DNA from: Calocera cornea HHB12733
Taxonomy: Eukaryota > Basidiomycota > Dacrymycetes > Dacrymycetales > Dacrymycetaceae
Length of the DNA stretch: 64,000 nt
Direction: 5' to 3'
Assembly: GCA_001632435.1 (NCBI GenBank)
Contig: KV424003.1
Span: 65,156-129,155, forward strand
Shown: positions 1-10,014 of the stretch, piece by piece
How the letters are laid out: every line of letters starts with the position of its first letter
Numbering within the stretch: the first letter of the stretch is position 1
Made by a program: the position numbers and the translations under genes
The notes under the pieces: generated by a model
Seen by the model: only the letters and a program-made list of their open reading frames with translations
What the model was told of the DNA's origin: nothing
Databases searched by the model: none

Positions 1-2
1 CA

Positions 3-411
3 CACGCTCTCCTCCTCGCACCGCAAAACCCGTTCTATGCTCTTCAGTTTGCCGAGACCGCCTACACAGCAGGCGACATTCCTCTGGCTCTCAAGATGTT
101 CCTGCGAGTGACGGAGCAGGTGGATGACGAGGAAGTGCAGCATGGCGGAGTTCTGACCAGGGCTTGGATGGGGGTGAAGCAGGTACGTCCTTAGACAACG
201 CATTATAGAAGGACCGCTGACACGCAGACAGTGCATACGCAGAATACAGTACTCGCGTCACATCACTTTGGCCAGCAATACGCCGGTGCCTGAGCATGCG
301 AACCTGCTGGATGTGTTGGCGACGGAGAGGTTGTTGAACGCGTACGGGGACAAGCTGGCGAGCAGCGCAGGCAAGAGGGAAGTCGTAAAATGGCTGGAGG
401 CGAGAGCCTAG
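3..411 (+). CDS. EMC2: ER membrane protein complex subunit 2 (EMC2), 3' end only
   Basis: C-terminal part of EMC2, the cytosolic TPR scaffold of the ER membrane complex that inserts tail-anchored and multipass membrane proteins. The gene enters from the left edge; 119 codons are visible. Exon 3-182 encodes a TPR-like stretch (NPFYALQFAETAYTAGDIPL) matching the conserved block of the family. An intron at 183-231 (GTACGT donor, ACAG acceptor, phase 0) joins it to CIRRIQYS and the closing exon 232-411, which ends in TAG. The join restores the family's W-x-G-(I/V)-K-Q-C-x-R-R sequence, which supports the splice. It is convergent with the SANT gene, with about 100 bp between the two stop codons. 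Identification rests on family recognition and is fairly sure. Confidence 0.85.
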
Positions 412-510
412 ATAGCAGGAATACGATACCATGTCATGCCCTTGTTGGTTCAGTCAGCGGTGATGGACACCGTTGTCGTAGAGGGGCCAGAGCTCTGTCT
501 GATGGTGATA

Positions 511-1700
511 TTATCCTCTCTTCGGCGCACTAGACTTCGCCTTCGGCGGCGGCTTCGGCTTCTTGACTTCCTGCCCGTCCTCTCCCTCAGCCTTCCTCTT
601 CTCACCAGCTTTTGCCTCCTTCTCTTTATCCGCCTCGACGATATCTCCCCACAGCTCCGGGTCGGGCCTAACCCCCATCTTGAGCATCTTCGCGATCATC
701 TTCTGCACCCTACTCGCGACCTGACGCGCAGTCCGGTCCGCCTGGTCCTGTTTCATCGCTTTGGAGACTTTGGCCCACCGCTGGGTGGCAGTTGGAGGGA
801 TGAGGGCGAGGTGCTTCTCGAGTAGGCGCTGTTCGTGCGTTGACCAGGGTTGGGCGAATGTCGTGCTGTGTCTGCGACCTGGTGTTGGGTTGTCTTCGGC
901 CTCGGAAGGGCTGGGGCTATATCAGTTGTCGTTCGGACTAAGTAGGTGTCGACTCACTCATCGTCCGCCTTCGCACCGTTTGCGTCCCCATAATCATGTC
1001 CATTAGAAGGCAGCGAGAATCTGACGTTCCTCTCATCAGCCTCGGGGGTGCCAAACAAGCTGTCCGGCAGCTCCTCCTCATCGTCTCCCTGAACTTGTTC
1101 TGTTCGTTCTCTCCCATTGAACTCGAATGAAGTATCTTCCACTGGTGAGAAGTCGGGAGGCGTGTTATATTGATATACCGGCCGCTGGACCGGAGGAAGA
1201 CCAGAATCCGAGACGATCGCATCTAGCTTCTCTCGGAGGGGGTTGCGCTCACGCAGGGTACGTCGGCGTGGTGTAGTCAGGTTCTCAAATACGGATGGGT
1301 CTGTGTTGCACGATGAGACAAGATGTAATGTCTCGATGAGCAGGACGCGCACCAGTGCCAGCCAGTAGAGACCAGTCGATGGCAGGCAGTCTCAAGTACT
1401 CCGCTGGTGGACGTCTGAATGCAGGATCGTTCAGCTGAACAACCTGTGAGTCATAGCCATCTGAGCTGTACAAAACATGCACGCGCACCTCATCAGTCAT
1501 GCGCTTCAAGAAAGCCTCAGGATCAGCCTTGACACGTTCTCCCAGTCGATCCAGCTTCTCGAGGTCCTGTCGTGTGCGCTGAAGATGCGCTTGCTGCAGC
1601 TCGATGAACCGCTGTAGGTTTGCAAGCCTGGCATCTTCTCAGCAGAGACGGCGACATTTGAATGGTTTACATACGATGTTTCTCTTGAAGGCACACTCAT
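511..1700 (-). CDS. SANT/Myb-domain protein, ZZZ3-like, 349 aa
   Basis: Four exons: 1700-1675, 1627-1353, 1300-958 and 916-511, summing to 350 codons. Residues after the short first exon form a charged helix (LANLQRFIELQQAHLQRT) likely to be coiled coil. The middle is acidic and low complexity. The C-terminal third carries a SANT/Myb fold: PWSTHEQRLLEKHL, then QRWAKVS, then RTARQVASRVQKM. This is the pattern of animal ZZZ3, a SANT reader subunit of the ATAC histone acetyltransferase. No ZZ zinc finger follows; the protein ends in a Lys/Pro-rich tail resembling a nuclear localisation signal. A nuclear chromatin role is inference. An in-frame ATG at 1715 is an alternative start. Splice sites were chosen by eye and all follow GT-AG. 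Confidence 0.7.
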
Positions 1701-1974
1701 GATAAGAGTGACCATTGAGAATTGGGTCGTGTGTGTGCAAAAGCTGGTGGACAGAGGTCGGACCCTTGGCCGTTGCTGGACGAAACCAGCGCCTCCCGGA
1801 TCAGTGGGCGCTTGATCATTGGTAGTCGTGATGCATAGCGCGCTTTAGCTCATAGCATAGGGCAGATAGCATACAAAGAAATGTGTCGTCTACCTGAATC
1901 TTGCATGAGATAGCATACATATGCACCTAATGATACAAATGCTATCGGGAGCTGTCAAACCGTAAGAAGTCCCA

Positions 1975-2490
1975 TCAATGTCCCCTCCGTGCTTCCTTCA
2001 AACATTCTTCCTCCAGATCCCTAACCCACAACACCTCTACCCCTCGATCCTGCAGATATTTCGCACCCTCACATTTGACAAAGTCGTCCGGCTCACCGAC
2101 GCCCACAAACACGCGTTTGATCTTGCCAGATTGGACGATGCCTTCTGCGCAGGGTTGTAATCCGCTCAACCTTACGGAGCAAGGTTCCAGCGTAGTATAC
2201 AAGTCCAGTCCATGATGTCCAGCCTGCTCCGGCATCTTTGCAAGTGCGTTAGCCTCTGCGTGGGTGTTACCGGAAAGCTCTCGAGAGTAGCCAGTCGAGA
2301 CGACACGAGGCCCCGTTCCCGCAGGGTCGACGATGACGCAGCCGACGCAGAACGCCGTAGGAACTGGCGTGCACTTTGCGGCCTCCTCGAGCGCCAGGCG
2401 GATGAAGCGAACGTGTGCATGGTCCTCGGCTGCGGTATCATGAGCAACGGTGTGTCATGGTATAACTATGTGGTGCCCACCCGCTGCCAT
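1975..2490 (-). CDS. Cytidine/deoxycytidylate deaminase-fold protein, riboflavin (DRAP) deaminase type, 154 aa
   Basis: Zinc-dependent deaminase of the type that acts on the pyrimidine intermediate of riboflavin synthesis. The zinc site is complete: HAE in GNTHAEANAL, then PCS and PCAE in LEPCSVRLSGLQPCAEG. The spacing SVRLSGLQ between the two cysteine blocks matches RibD/Rib2 deaminases rather than cytosine or tRNA deaminases. The first exon is only 10 nt (2490-2481, ATGGCAGCGG). A 51-nt intron (2480-2430) is removed before exon 2429-1975. Without this microexon the reading frame has an upstream TGA and no ATG, so the splice decides the start. At 154 aa it is a stand-alone deaminase, without a reductase or pseudouridine-synthase domain. 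The exact substrate is inferred from the family. Confidence 0.75.
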
Positions 2491-2811
2491 GAACGGTCGG
2501 CGTCGGATCGGGAATGCGGTGCGGGTGACTGGCGTTCAGGTGAGAGGGCGACACCGCAACATGTATATCCAGCCGATCGTATCACTGATCGTCAGGCTTA
2601 TGAGGTAGAAGTTCAGGCGTTTAGAGGGTGGTAGTCCTAACCGAGCTTTATGCAGAGCGGGAGCGTGTCCTGGTTGGTGACCATTGAGTCCCAGCAGGAC
2701 CCTCGGCCAGCTAGAAAGTTCTCCGCATCTCTCCCGCCACCGTGAGTCCGCATTGCTCAACAGTCCAGCGCTTACATCTGTGACTATACCACCAAGACCC
2801 GCACAATAAGC
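2491..2811. promoter_or_regulatory. Shared promoter between divergent deaminase and PBDC1 genes
   Basis: These 321 bases separate the start codons of two divergently transcribed genes and must hold both promoters and leaders. I see no clear TATA box. The function follows only from gene orientation. Confidence 0.4.
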
Positions 2812-3670
2812 ATGGCCCAACCATTCGACCCGGAGACTGCAGAGAACTTGGTGGAGGTATGTCGTGCGGTCTTCTCAGGCGCCAGAGACTGATTGCCGTC
2901 TGGTAGATCGACAAGCAGTACGCTGCCGTCGTGTGACCTCACCTGCACCTCAGCTCACGTCCCTCGTCACAGATTCGCTGTTCGTACGGTCGAGTGGGCT
3001 CAAGTGTGTCGTTTGTTCGGACGCTGCTGCGAGAGTTGTTAACTGGATGTCACAGACACACTGGAACGTCATCACACACATCGCACCACGACAGCTCAAG
3101 CTCACCCCTATTGACGAGGAGATCTGGGAAGACTTCAAGAAGGAGTTCCCTGAGTTAGCTGACTTCCCGGATAAGCTGGTCAATCTGGATGAAGAGGAGC
3201 TGAAGAGCGCGGAGGCGAAGAAGAGGTGGAGAACATGGATGGCCAAGTGCGTGTCAGCTCTTCAAGCGGCGAGGAAGACGCTGACGAAAGAACAGATATG
3301 AGAAGAAGGTGAAAGACTACAACTTTGGCACGCTGCTGCGGAATAATGTGAAGGAAGAGTATGGGGAAAACAATGCGATGCTAGGTATGTGAATCTAACC
3401 CCATCCCATGCGCAGCGTGCTAATCTTGCACCCAGTCCTAAAGATCCAAGTGAGCCTTCTTCATATGGCTCATGACCCTAGACTGACGCCGTGTGCGATC
3501 AACCCAGTGGTGTGCCATCGAGGTGAGCTATCTGCTCCGCGCTGGTCGAGGCGGGACTAACACATACCAATCAGATTGCCCGAAACCGCCTGGGTCTGAA
3601 CGACTATGTCTACGAGGAGGCACAGCGAGAAGTCAAGGCGGCCGCAGAAAAAAACTCCAAGTCCTCCTAG
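2812..3670 (+). CDS. PBDC1: PBDC1/Chp1 family protein (eEF1A chaperone), 163 aa
   Basis: Homolog of human PBDC1 and yeast Ypl225w/Chp1, a small cytosolic chaperone reported to help fold newly made translation elongation factor eEF1A. Eight exons: 2812-2856, 2907-2917, 2973-3003, 3056-3246, 3296-3384, 3436-3449, 3508-3522, 3575-3670 (492 nt). Splicing yields the family blocks IDKQFAVRTVEWAQTHWNVI, LTPIDEEIWEDFKKEFPEL, YNFGTLLRNN and IQWCAIEIARNRLGLND in order. Three exons are 11, 14 and 15 nt long, yet each restores a conserved segment, which is strong support for the model. Length equals the usual 150-200 aa of the family. The ATG at 2812 lies in AGCATGG and begins MAQPFDPE. Confidence 0.85.
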
Positions 3671-4900
3671 GATTGGCCTTATCTCGCCTGTCTGCGCCTA
3701 TCACGGAGAATGCTTCGGTGGCAATATACGATAATCCTGTACTCTTAGGCCGTCCTGCACGAAAGTGGGCAAGCACCCTATCGATGAGACGTCCAGCTGG
3801 AGTATCCTCGGGTTCACAACGCAATTGATATCATGTCTACCACAGTCCCTACAAAATCGCGGGCCTTCGAGCAATCCTATCCTTCCCGACGGTGGCTGCA
3901 ACCTCACAGATTGGGTTGCTTGGGAGCTGCTTCTACGTCCCTGCAGGGTCTCTTACCATCGGGGTCTGGGGTTCAATCAACATGTGATGCGAATTCGTGC
4001 AAGAAAGTCCGGCAACATTGCCGGTAGTCACTGTCACGGTTCATCATCAAACGAGCTTGACAAATCGTATCCAATTATTCGGCCTTGCGGTGTTACCGGC
4101 CGTTCGAGATTCCGATCAATCTGTGAAAGGCAATTCTAAAATGGTATACTGCGATGACCATCGTTTCTTCTCCGGTGACGTCGCTCCGAGGACGGACTGT
4201 CAAACTCAGTCAAGGGTCGATAAAGGCGATGAGATTACAACAATAGTCATGGTCACTCCACGAGTCTATTGCTCCCATTGTCGCTCTCCTCCTGCTTCGC
4301 TCTCGCTAGCCGAGTTCTTCTCCGGAAACGAGCCTGCTCTTCAGCGCCACAGGCTCATACTAGCACGCCACACTTCTGTAACGGAGGATCTGAGGTCCAT
4401 CTCCTCATGCGAAGCCATGCGCGCGGATTCGCATGCCGTCGGATGTTCGTGATTCTTACGACATCGTCCCTGACCATCAGCTTCTGGTACATCTTCAGTC
4501 AAAGAAGTTGGAGGAATCGGGCTCTGCTGGCATTCGAGATAAGCGCTCCTCGGTGCCTGTGGGTGTTGTAGGAAGCGTACGTAAGGGTATGTAAGAGACT
4601 GCATAACCTGTACGACAATGGGAGATTGTCGCCCAATGAAAATCGCGTGTTGTATGTTCTATGGCACGGTAATTGCACGACACCAAATTCACGAGTCCCA
4701 CAACCACGTTTCTTGCGGTGCAAATCACCATTGGCACTATCAAGTGATTACTCAGGCTATTCGCTGCCACGAGAAGCAGACAATCCAGCAGAGGAGCCAT
4801 TGATGCGGAGTACAGGTTACGGCGTATGCTGATAGGCAATGTGCGTTGCGGAAAGTCATAGGTGACCAAAGAGGTTCGAGGATGCGGTGAATGGTGACAG

Positions 4901-4926
4901 TTAGGGTTACCCAAGTTAGGGTTAGC
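4901..4926 (+). repeat. Interstitial telomere-like TTAGGG motifs
   Basis: Two TTAGGGTTA units lie 9 bases apart, one starting near 4901 and one near 4916. TTAGGG is the telomere repeat of basidiomycetes. With only two units, chance remains possible. Confidence 0.35.
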
Positions 4927-5309
4927 CCGGGGACCAGGTCAAGATGACTCAGGCAATGCCTGTGGTTGTCCTCTGCATATAGATCAGGCAAAGCCCGTTT
5001 CTATTGCAGATCCGCATCAGCCATATTAGCACTCGCGCTGCTCCGGCTCACCCGCCGCAGCGTCCGCTCTCCGCGCCCCTACTTGGCCTCCGCGGTGTGG
5101 CGTCCACCTTCCCCCACCTTCCCCCCCTCCCCCTTGCTTATCCACCGCTCGGCATTTCCAATTTCGGCGTATCGTACCGCGCCCACGGGCCCCGCCGGGT
5201 GATACGACGATTGACCACTCGCTCCGCGCGCTGCAGAAGGCGCGAAGCGTGGGCAGCGAGGACGCGGGACTCGGGAGACTTTTAGGCTTCCCCGTTGGCG
5301 AGAGCTCAG

Positions 5310-5345
5310 ATTCGGATTCGGATTCGGACTCGGATTCGGATTCGG
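5310..5345 (+). repeat. Hexanucleotide microsatellite (ATTCGG)6
   Basis: Six consecutive 6-bp units ATTCGG with one changed unit (ACTCGG, the fourth). Confidence 0.9.
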
Positions 5346-6114
5346 TGTGGGCAAAAGATAGGCACACCGGGTGGGGAAGGCGCTTCATTTGGAACTGAGG
5401 GACTTTGGCCGCATTTCTGTTTTTCTGCAAAGTACCACATTGCCCTCTGCTCACTCGTCATGCGTGGTTTGCGGTAGCGAGCAGCTCGGCTACCTTTATG
5501 CGCCAGCCGAGAGCGGCCGCTCCCAACAGCCCGGAAAACGCCACGTGACGACCGCCGATAGGAGCCCAGGCGCCCGCCAACGACCCGTCGTACCACGCCG
5601 GCCATCTAATGGTGCCCAACATGGCAGTAGTGAAAGATGACAATAGGCCGCGGGAAAGCGCTAGCGAGCCAGCGCACACACATGAAAGATCCGACGACGC
5701 CCCGCGTGAAAGCGGGGACGTTCGTGCCAGCTCGCGGTTACTCGGGCGGTAGCCTGTAGCCTGTCCCAGACTTGCAGACCATCGTGCTACGTGGCGACTT
5801 CTTTCTTACTAACTTCTGACTGCTGGAGATAGAGGGGCTAGGGGCTAGGGCCGATAAGATTGCCTAAGCTGAGCAGGAGGCGCCGGATGGAGAGCGCCTT
5901 CTGTCTGGGGGAGGACTGGCTATCGGGAATACGTTGAAACTCGCAGAGAGAGAGGCCTGCGGCCGGGTTGCGAGCGGAGTGGCTTTCTGCAGCTGCCTGC
6001 CCGGCGCCGCAGCAATACAATACCGGTACCGCACGTTCTGCGGGGAGCGAGAGCGAGAGACGAGGTGTGTCTGCGCGATTGCGAGCCTGGCGCACTGCCC
6101 AGGAAAGAAAGGAC

Positions 6115-6145
6115 TGAATTGAATGAATTGAATTGAATTGAATTG
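6115..6145 (+). repeat. Pentanucleotide microsatellite (GAATT)n
   Basis: Imperfect run of GAATT/TGAAT units, AT-rich in an otherwise GC-rich region. Confidence 0.85.
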
Positions 6146-6520
6146 GAAGGTGTTGGGTTGCTGATGCCCAGCGAGGGGCGGATGGCTGGCTGGTCTTTCC
6201 CTTCCCGCTGTCCACCAGAAATTTGAAGAGCGCCAGGGTAGGGGACATCGAATACAGTACTGTACTGTGCGGGATGTACTGTGCCAGAAGAACAGAAACA
6301 GCAGGAAAACTTCGGTCGGGCAGCGACCTGACGGTGCTGGGGGGTGTCTCGATGCCCTTTGTTGGCAGCAGTGTGATACAGGAGGCTGTCGCGCTCTGAT
6401 GCACGGGATGTATGTGTGGATGTGCTGATGCACGGGTCATTCATTGGTGATGCTGACGCGCTGGTGATGCAATTCCAAGCTCGCACCGAGCTGCGACCGA
6501 CAAGCGACGGACGGCCCAGC

Positions 6521-6735
6521 AGATGGCAATACAATACATACGCTACAATATAATTGACCAGCCAGCCTAGTTGCAAACGCCTTGTTCCTGTTTCTGCCTG
6601 GCAGCAGTAAGTAGTGCGATCGACCCCCGCAAATGGCAATACAATACATAAGTTACTGTACAATACAATTGACCAGCCCAGTTCTGAACGCTTTGTTTCT
6701 GTTTCTGTTTGTTTGTGTTTCTGTTCCTGCCCAGG
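6521..6735 (+). repeat. Tandem duplication, unit about 110 bp
   Basis: The block GGCAATACAATACATA near 6525 recurs near 6635. Both copies continue through an ATTGACCAGCC segment and a CTTTGTTTCTGTTT-like segment in the same order, so a unit of about 110 bp is present twice with mismatches. The second copy is extended by TTTCTGTTTGT repeats. Confidence 0.75.
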
Positions 6736-6967
6736 AAAAGAGGGTAAGAAAATCTGCTGCGGGAGACAGGACAGAATGCACTAGTGACGCGAGCGGGGGG
6801 TGGAGGTCGAGGTCGCACACACACAACGGGACTGTGGTGAGCAGGACTTTGGAGGCAGCAGTGCCAGTGACCACCGATCCCGACGGCCCAGGGTGGCTGG
6901 TGGCTGGCCGCACACCCCGCCCGACCCGGGCGCTCGGGGCGGGATCAAGCCTTAGCTCGGCGGGCTG

Positions 6968-7004
6968 CGAGACGAGATGAGACGAGACGAGACGAGACGA
7001 GACA
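6968..7004 (+). repeat. Pentanucleotide microsatellite (GAGAC)n
   Basis: Runs of GAGAC/GAGAT units, about seven copies. Confidence 0.85.
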
Positions 7005-8418
7005 CGCCTGCGACAATTCCCTGCGTGCCTATGCGCGGGCAAGGTCTGCTCTTGCGCTGGGAGGGCCGGGCGCGGGGGGCCCTGGGGTGGCTGGCAGGCA
7101 CGTCGGGCACGCTGGGCACGCTGGGGTCGGGGATGCTGCAGCATACCGCGCATTCCGGGGTGAGACGGGTGCGGCTACCGGCGGGGGGCCGATGATGCTG
7201 GGGCGCTTTGGCGCTTTGGCGCTTTGGGTGCGTAGGCTACACCCGCCGCCAGTCCGAGCCAGCCGCGTTTGTCAATGCGACAGCGCATCATGGCCGGGTG
7301 GCAAGATTGGGGTTCTTGTTCAGGCTGGTGGAGGGACTGCCGGTGCGGGTGCTCGGTGATTATTGTCAGCAAAGGGGGAGGGGGGAGGGGTGGTGAGCCC
7401 GGAGCGTGGCGCGAACGGCTCGGAAGGCTGCGGAGAGTAGGGGACGGACTGGTCGGTCCCGGAGAAGCGGGACCCTGCGCTCCGGGGCTGGAATACTTCG
7501 GGCGTTTGGCCACGAGTCCACGAGTCCATCAGCGAGCATGTGCATGTGCATGACGGACGTGACTGTGACATCTGCATCCTGGCGAGGCACCGGGCCTGGG
7601 GTGCTTGATGCGGGATTGGGATGGGTTCTGGTTCTGGTTCTGGTGCAGTGCGGGTAACAGAGGTTCAGCGGTGTTCGCGCGACTGGAGCGTACTGCTGCT
7701 GCTAGGGGAGGGGGAGTGTATAATACGGCGTCGCTGGTGGGCGGGCACCCCTCGTCGCCCTCTATCGCTCTGCCTTGCCTCTTCAGCACCGACCGTGATC
7801 CCCTGCGCCCGCACCCGCACCCGCTCGCGTGTCTCTCTCCATCCAAAACAGGGCCCTCCCCGCCAGACCCTCCCGCCCAGCCTACCGCCTGCCCAGCGGG
7901 CCAATCCGCGCCTGCCATCTCGCCGTGCCGACCGCGCGCCGAAAGCGAGAGTGTGCGGTGGCCTGGGCTCAGAGACAGCGGAGGCATCTGGGGTATTGCA
8001 GAGTGCCCACCCCCGACGTCACCGGTACAGTAGGGGTTTGTGAGCCCGAGCCCGGCGGGACGGTAAACAACGCGGCTGCAATCCGACATTGCCCTCCCTC
8101 TTTAATCGCCCGCGCTCTTCGCCCCCAACGCTCGCTGCTCGCCGCTCGGTACTCGCCTCACCGTCGTACGAGGGACGTTATCGTATCCGACCCTGCCTGC
8201 CTGCTGTCGCGGGTGTTGCAGCCGGAGGGTACAAAGTTCAGCTCAGCGGCAGGTGGGTAGCCCGCTGGTTGCCCGGACCGTGTCTTGCCCCATTGCACGC
8301 AGTCGCAGCCCGCCCCCCTTCGCCCTGCTCCCCGTCTCACCTCCGACACATCGACCCGCCATCGCAAGCGCATTGCAACGCATTCCTCCCCAAGCCCATT
8401 CCTCGTCGCCGGGGTGCA

Positions 8419-8423
8419 TATAA
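8419..8423 (+). promoter_or_regulatory. TATA-like element upstream of the 8488 gene
   Basis: TATAA within GCATATAACCC, 65 bases before the chosen start codon, in pyrimidine-rich promoter DNA. Its position is compatible with a core promoter. Not tested. Confidence 0.35.
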
Positions 8424-8487
8424 CCCACCCCATTCCCGCCACGCATTCTCGCCATTCCTCCCTTCAAAGCCACCCCCACCGCACACG

Positions 8488-10014
8488 ATGATCCTCCGCG
8501 TCGTGCCCCCTGCGCCGGGCCTCACCATCCTCTTCACCCTCTCCTTCCCCGCCCTGCCCGCACCCCTCCCCTTTCCACCCGCCTGGTCCGCCACCCTCTC
8601 CCTCGCAATATCACACAACCTCGCACCGCCGCCCTCGGCACACGCCCTCGACCGCGCATGCACAACCATCGAGCTCCTCCACAGCGTCACCTTCGACATT
8701 GCACGCCGCGTCGTAGAGTGCCGCATCGTCGACGACGAGCTCATCGTCCTCCCCCTCCGTGCAGAGCTCAGGAACGCCCTCGAACGCGTCTGCGCCGACG
8801 TCTCCCGCTCCACAGAGGAGCTCGAACGCGAAAAACGCGGAATCCCATCCGCACCCCCGACAGCATCAGCGGGCCTGCCGACCTCGCCCTCCCTCCTCTC
8901 CCTCATCTCATCCTTCATCCCCTCCCTCCACTCCGCCCCCTCCTCCCCAACAACGTCAACCCACACGCTCGCACTCAGCCCGCCCACACCACCATCGCGT
9001 TTCTACAGGCGGCAGGCGCGCTCCTCCCTCGTCGACGCGTACGCGCGCTGGGTGCAGCCCGAGCTCGCCATGCACGTCTCAGCGAAGGGCGCCGGAGGCT
9101 GGGGCGCGTGGACAGCGCGCGCCGCGCTGCGCAAGGCATCGCAGGAGCTGGACGAGCTGCTAGCGCCGAGCGAGCCGCCCTCGCCCGCCTCCTCCGTCTC
9201 CTCGTGCTCCGAGTTCCCCGCGCTCCCCCCGACACCCGCCCTCTCCCACGCCTCAGGCCTGTCCACGCCAAGCACGCCAAGCACGAGCACACAGCGCTTC
9301 GCCTCCCCCTCGTTGTCCGCCGCCCAGCTGTCGAGCTACTCCCGCCTCACCTCCCGCATACAGGAGATGAAGGGCCTCCTCGCGACGCTCGAGGAGCGCG
9401 AGCGCGAGTGGAGGGATGGCGAGATCCCGCGCAAGATGCGTCCGGAGTACAGGCCCGGCCGCTCGGCCCTCGGCCTGCACGTCACCTCCGCCGAGGAGGA
9501 GACGGAGGACGCGCTCATGTCCGACGCGTCTGACGCGTCTCTCATGACCGCCACCGCCCAGCAGAGCAAGAGCAAGATCTCCTTCCCGTCCCTCCCCGCC
9601 CCTCCCATGCCCACAAGCCTCCCCCCTCCCCCGATGCGCGCCACCCCACCCCCGCGCCTCACCCTCCGCACCGCCCCCCCACGCCCCAAGACCACCCGCG
9701 GAATCCCATACGACGCCCTCCCCGCGCGACGCAAGCCCGTGCCCGCGCCCATACCCATGCCTACGGCCTTCCGCATCCCCTCGGACGGCGACGCGCGCGT
9801 GCTCGTCGTCGGCGAGGACGCGTCGGACGAGGACGGGCTCGCCCAGCGGCTCGTCGGCATGGAGGTCGACAAGCTGCACCTGGACATGGACGTCGATCGC
9901 GATCGCGACATAGACATGGTCGACGTCGTCATGCACGACGGGGAGGCGGGCCCGCCGGTCGGGAGGAGGAACGCGCTCGACCTCCCGCGCGGGCAGCTGC
10001 TCGCGGGCTGGTAA
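8488..10014 (+). CDS. Unrecognised Ser/Pro-rich protein, intronless, 508 aa
   Basis: A single open frame from ATG 8488 to TAA 10012. I do not recognise the family. The first 130 residues look globular (hydrophobic start MILRVVPPAPGLTILF, then helices such as SAHALDRACTTIELLHSV). After that come Ser/Pro/Thr-rich segments, a helical stretch (RLTSRIQEMKGLLATLEERE) that could be coiled coil, and an acidic Asp-rich C-terminus near VDKLHLDMDVD. No membrane segment or signal peptide is evident. The frame stays open upstream to 8089, but that part is pyrimidine-rich and low quality, so I take it as leader. ATG 8488 follows a TATA-like element by 65 bases. It is the only gene in about 9 kb. Confidence 0.6.
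   Translation: MILRVVPPAPGLTILFTLSFPALPAPLPFPPAWSATLSLAISHNLAPPPSAHALDRACTTIELLHSVTFDIARRVVECRIVDDELIVLPLRAELRNALERVCADVSRSTEELEREKRGIPSAPPTASAGLPTSPSLLSLISSFIPSLHSAPSSPTTSTHTLALSPPTPPSRFYRRQARSSLVDAYARWVQPELAMHVSAKGAGGWGAWTARAALRKASQELDELLAPSEPPSPASSVSSCSEFPALPPTPALSHASGLSTPSTPSTSTQRFASPSLSAAQLSSYSRLTSRIQEMKGLLATLEEREREWRDGEIPRKMRPEYRPGRSALGLHVTSAEEETEDALMSDASDASLMTATAQQSKSKISFPSLPAPPMPTSLPPPPMRATPPPRLTLRTAPPRPKTTRGIPYDALPARRKPVPAPIPMPTAFRIPSDGDARVLVVGEDASDEDGLAQRLVGMEVDKLHLDMDVDRDRDIDMVDVVMHDGEAGPPVGRRNALDLPRGQLLAGW

Larger units (their letters stand above)
3671..8418. other. Gene-poor region with simple repeats and a tandem duplication
   Basis: About 4.7 kb with many short, unrelated open frames on both strands but no recognisable protein, no tRNA and no splice-connected coding run. 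3671-4980 is unremarkable. From about 5000 the DNA is GC-rich with several microsatellites (listed separately), and from about 8030 it is pyrimidine-rich. The 3' part should hold the promoter and leader of the gene at 8488. I see no gene here. Confidence 0.55.

Noticed and set aside
3905..3995. tRNA-like B-box word GGGGTTCAATC.
   Set aside because: No A box at the right distance and no acceptor stem could be paired.
5026..7600. Overlapping Ser/Pro/Arg-rich open frames of 60-250 codons on both strands.
   Set aside because: Random frames in GC-rich, repeat-bearing DNA, with no family blocks or consistent splice sites.
8658..9533. A 291-codon frame, and several minus-strand frames, overlapping the 8488 gene.
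   Set aside because: Arg/Pro/His-rich shadow translations of a GC-rich coding region with no independent signals.
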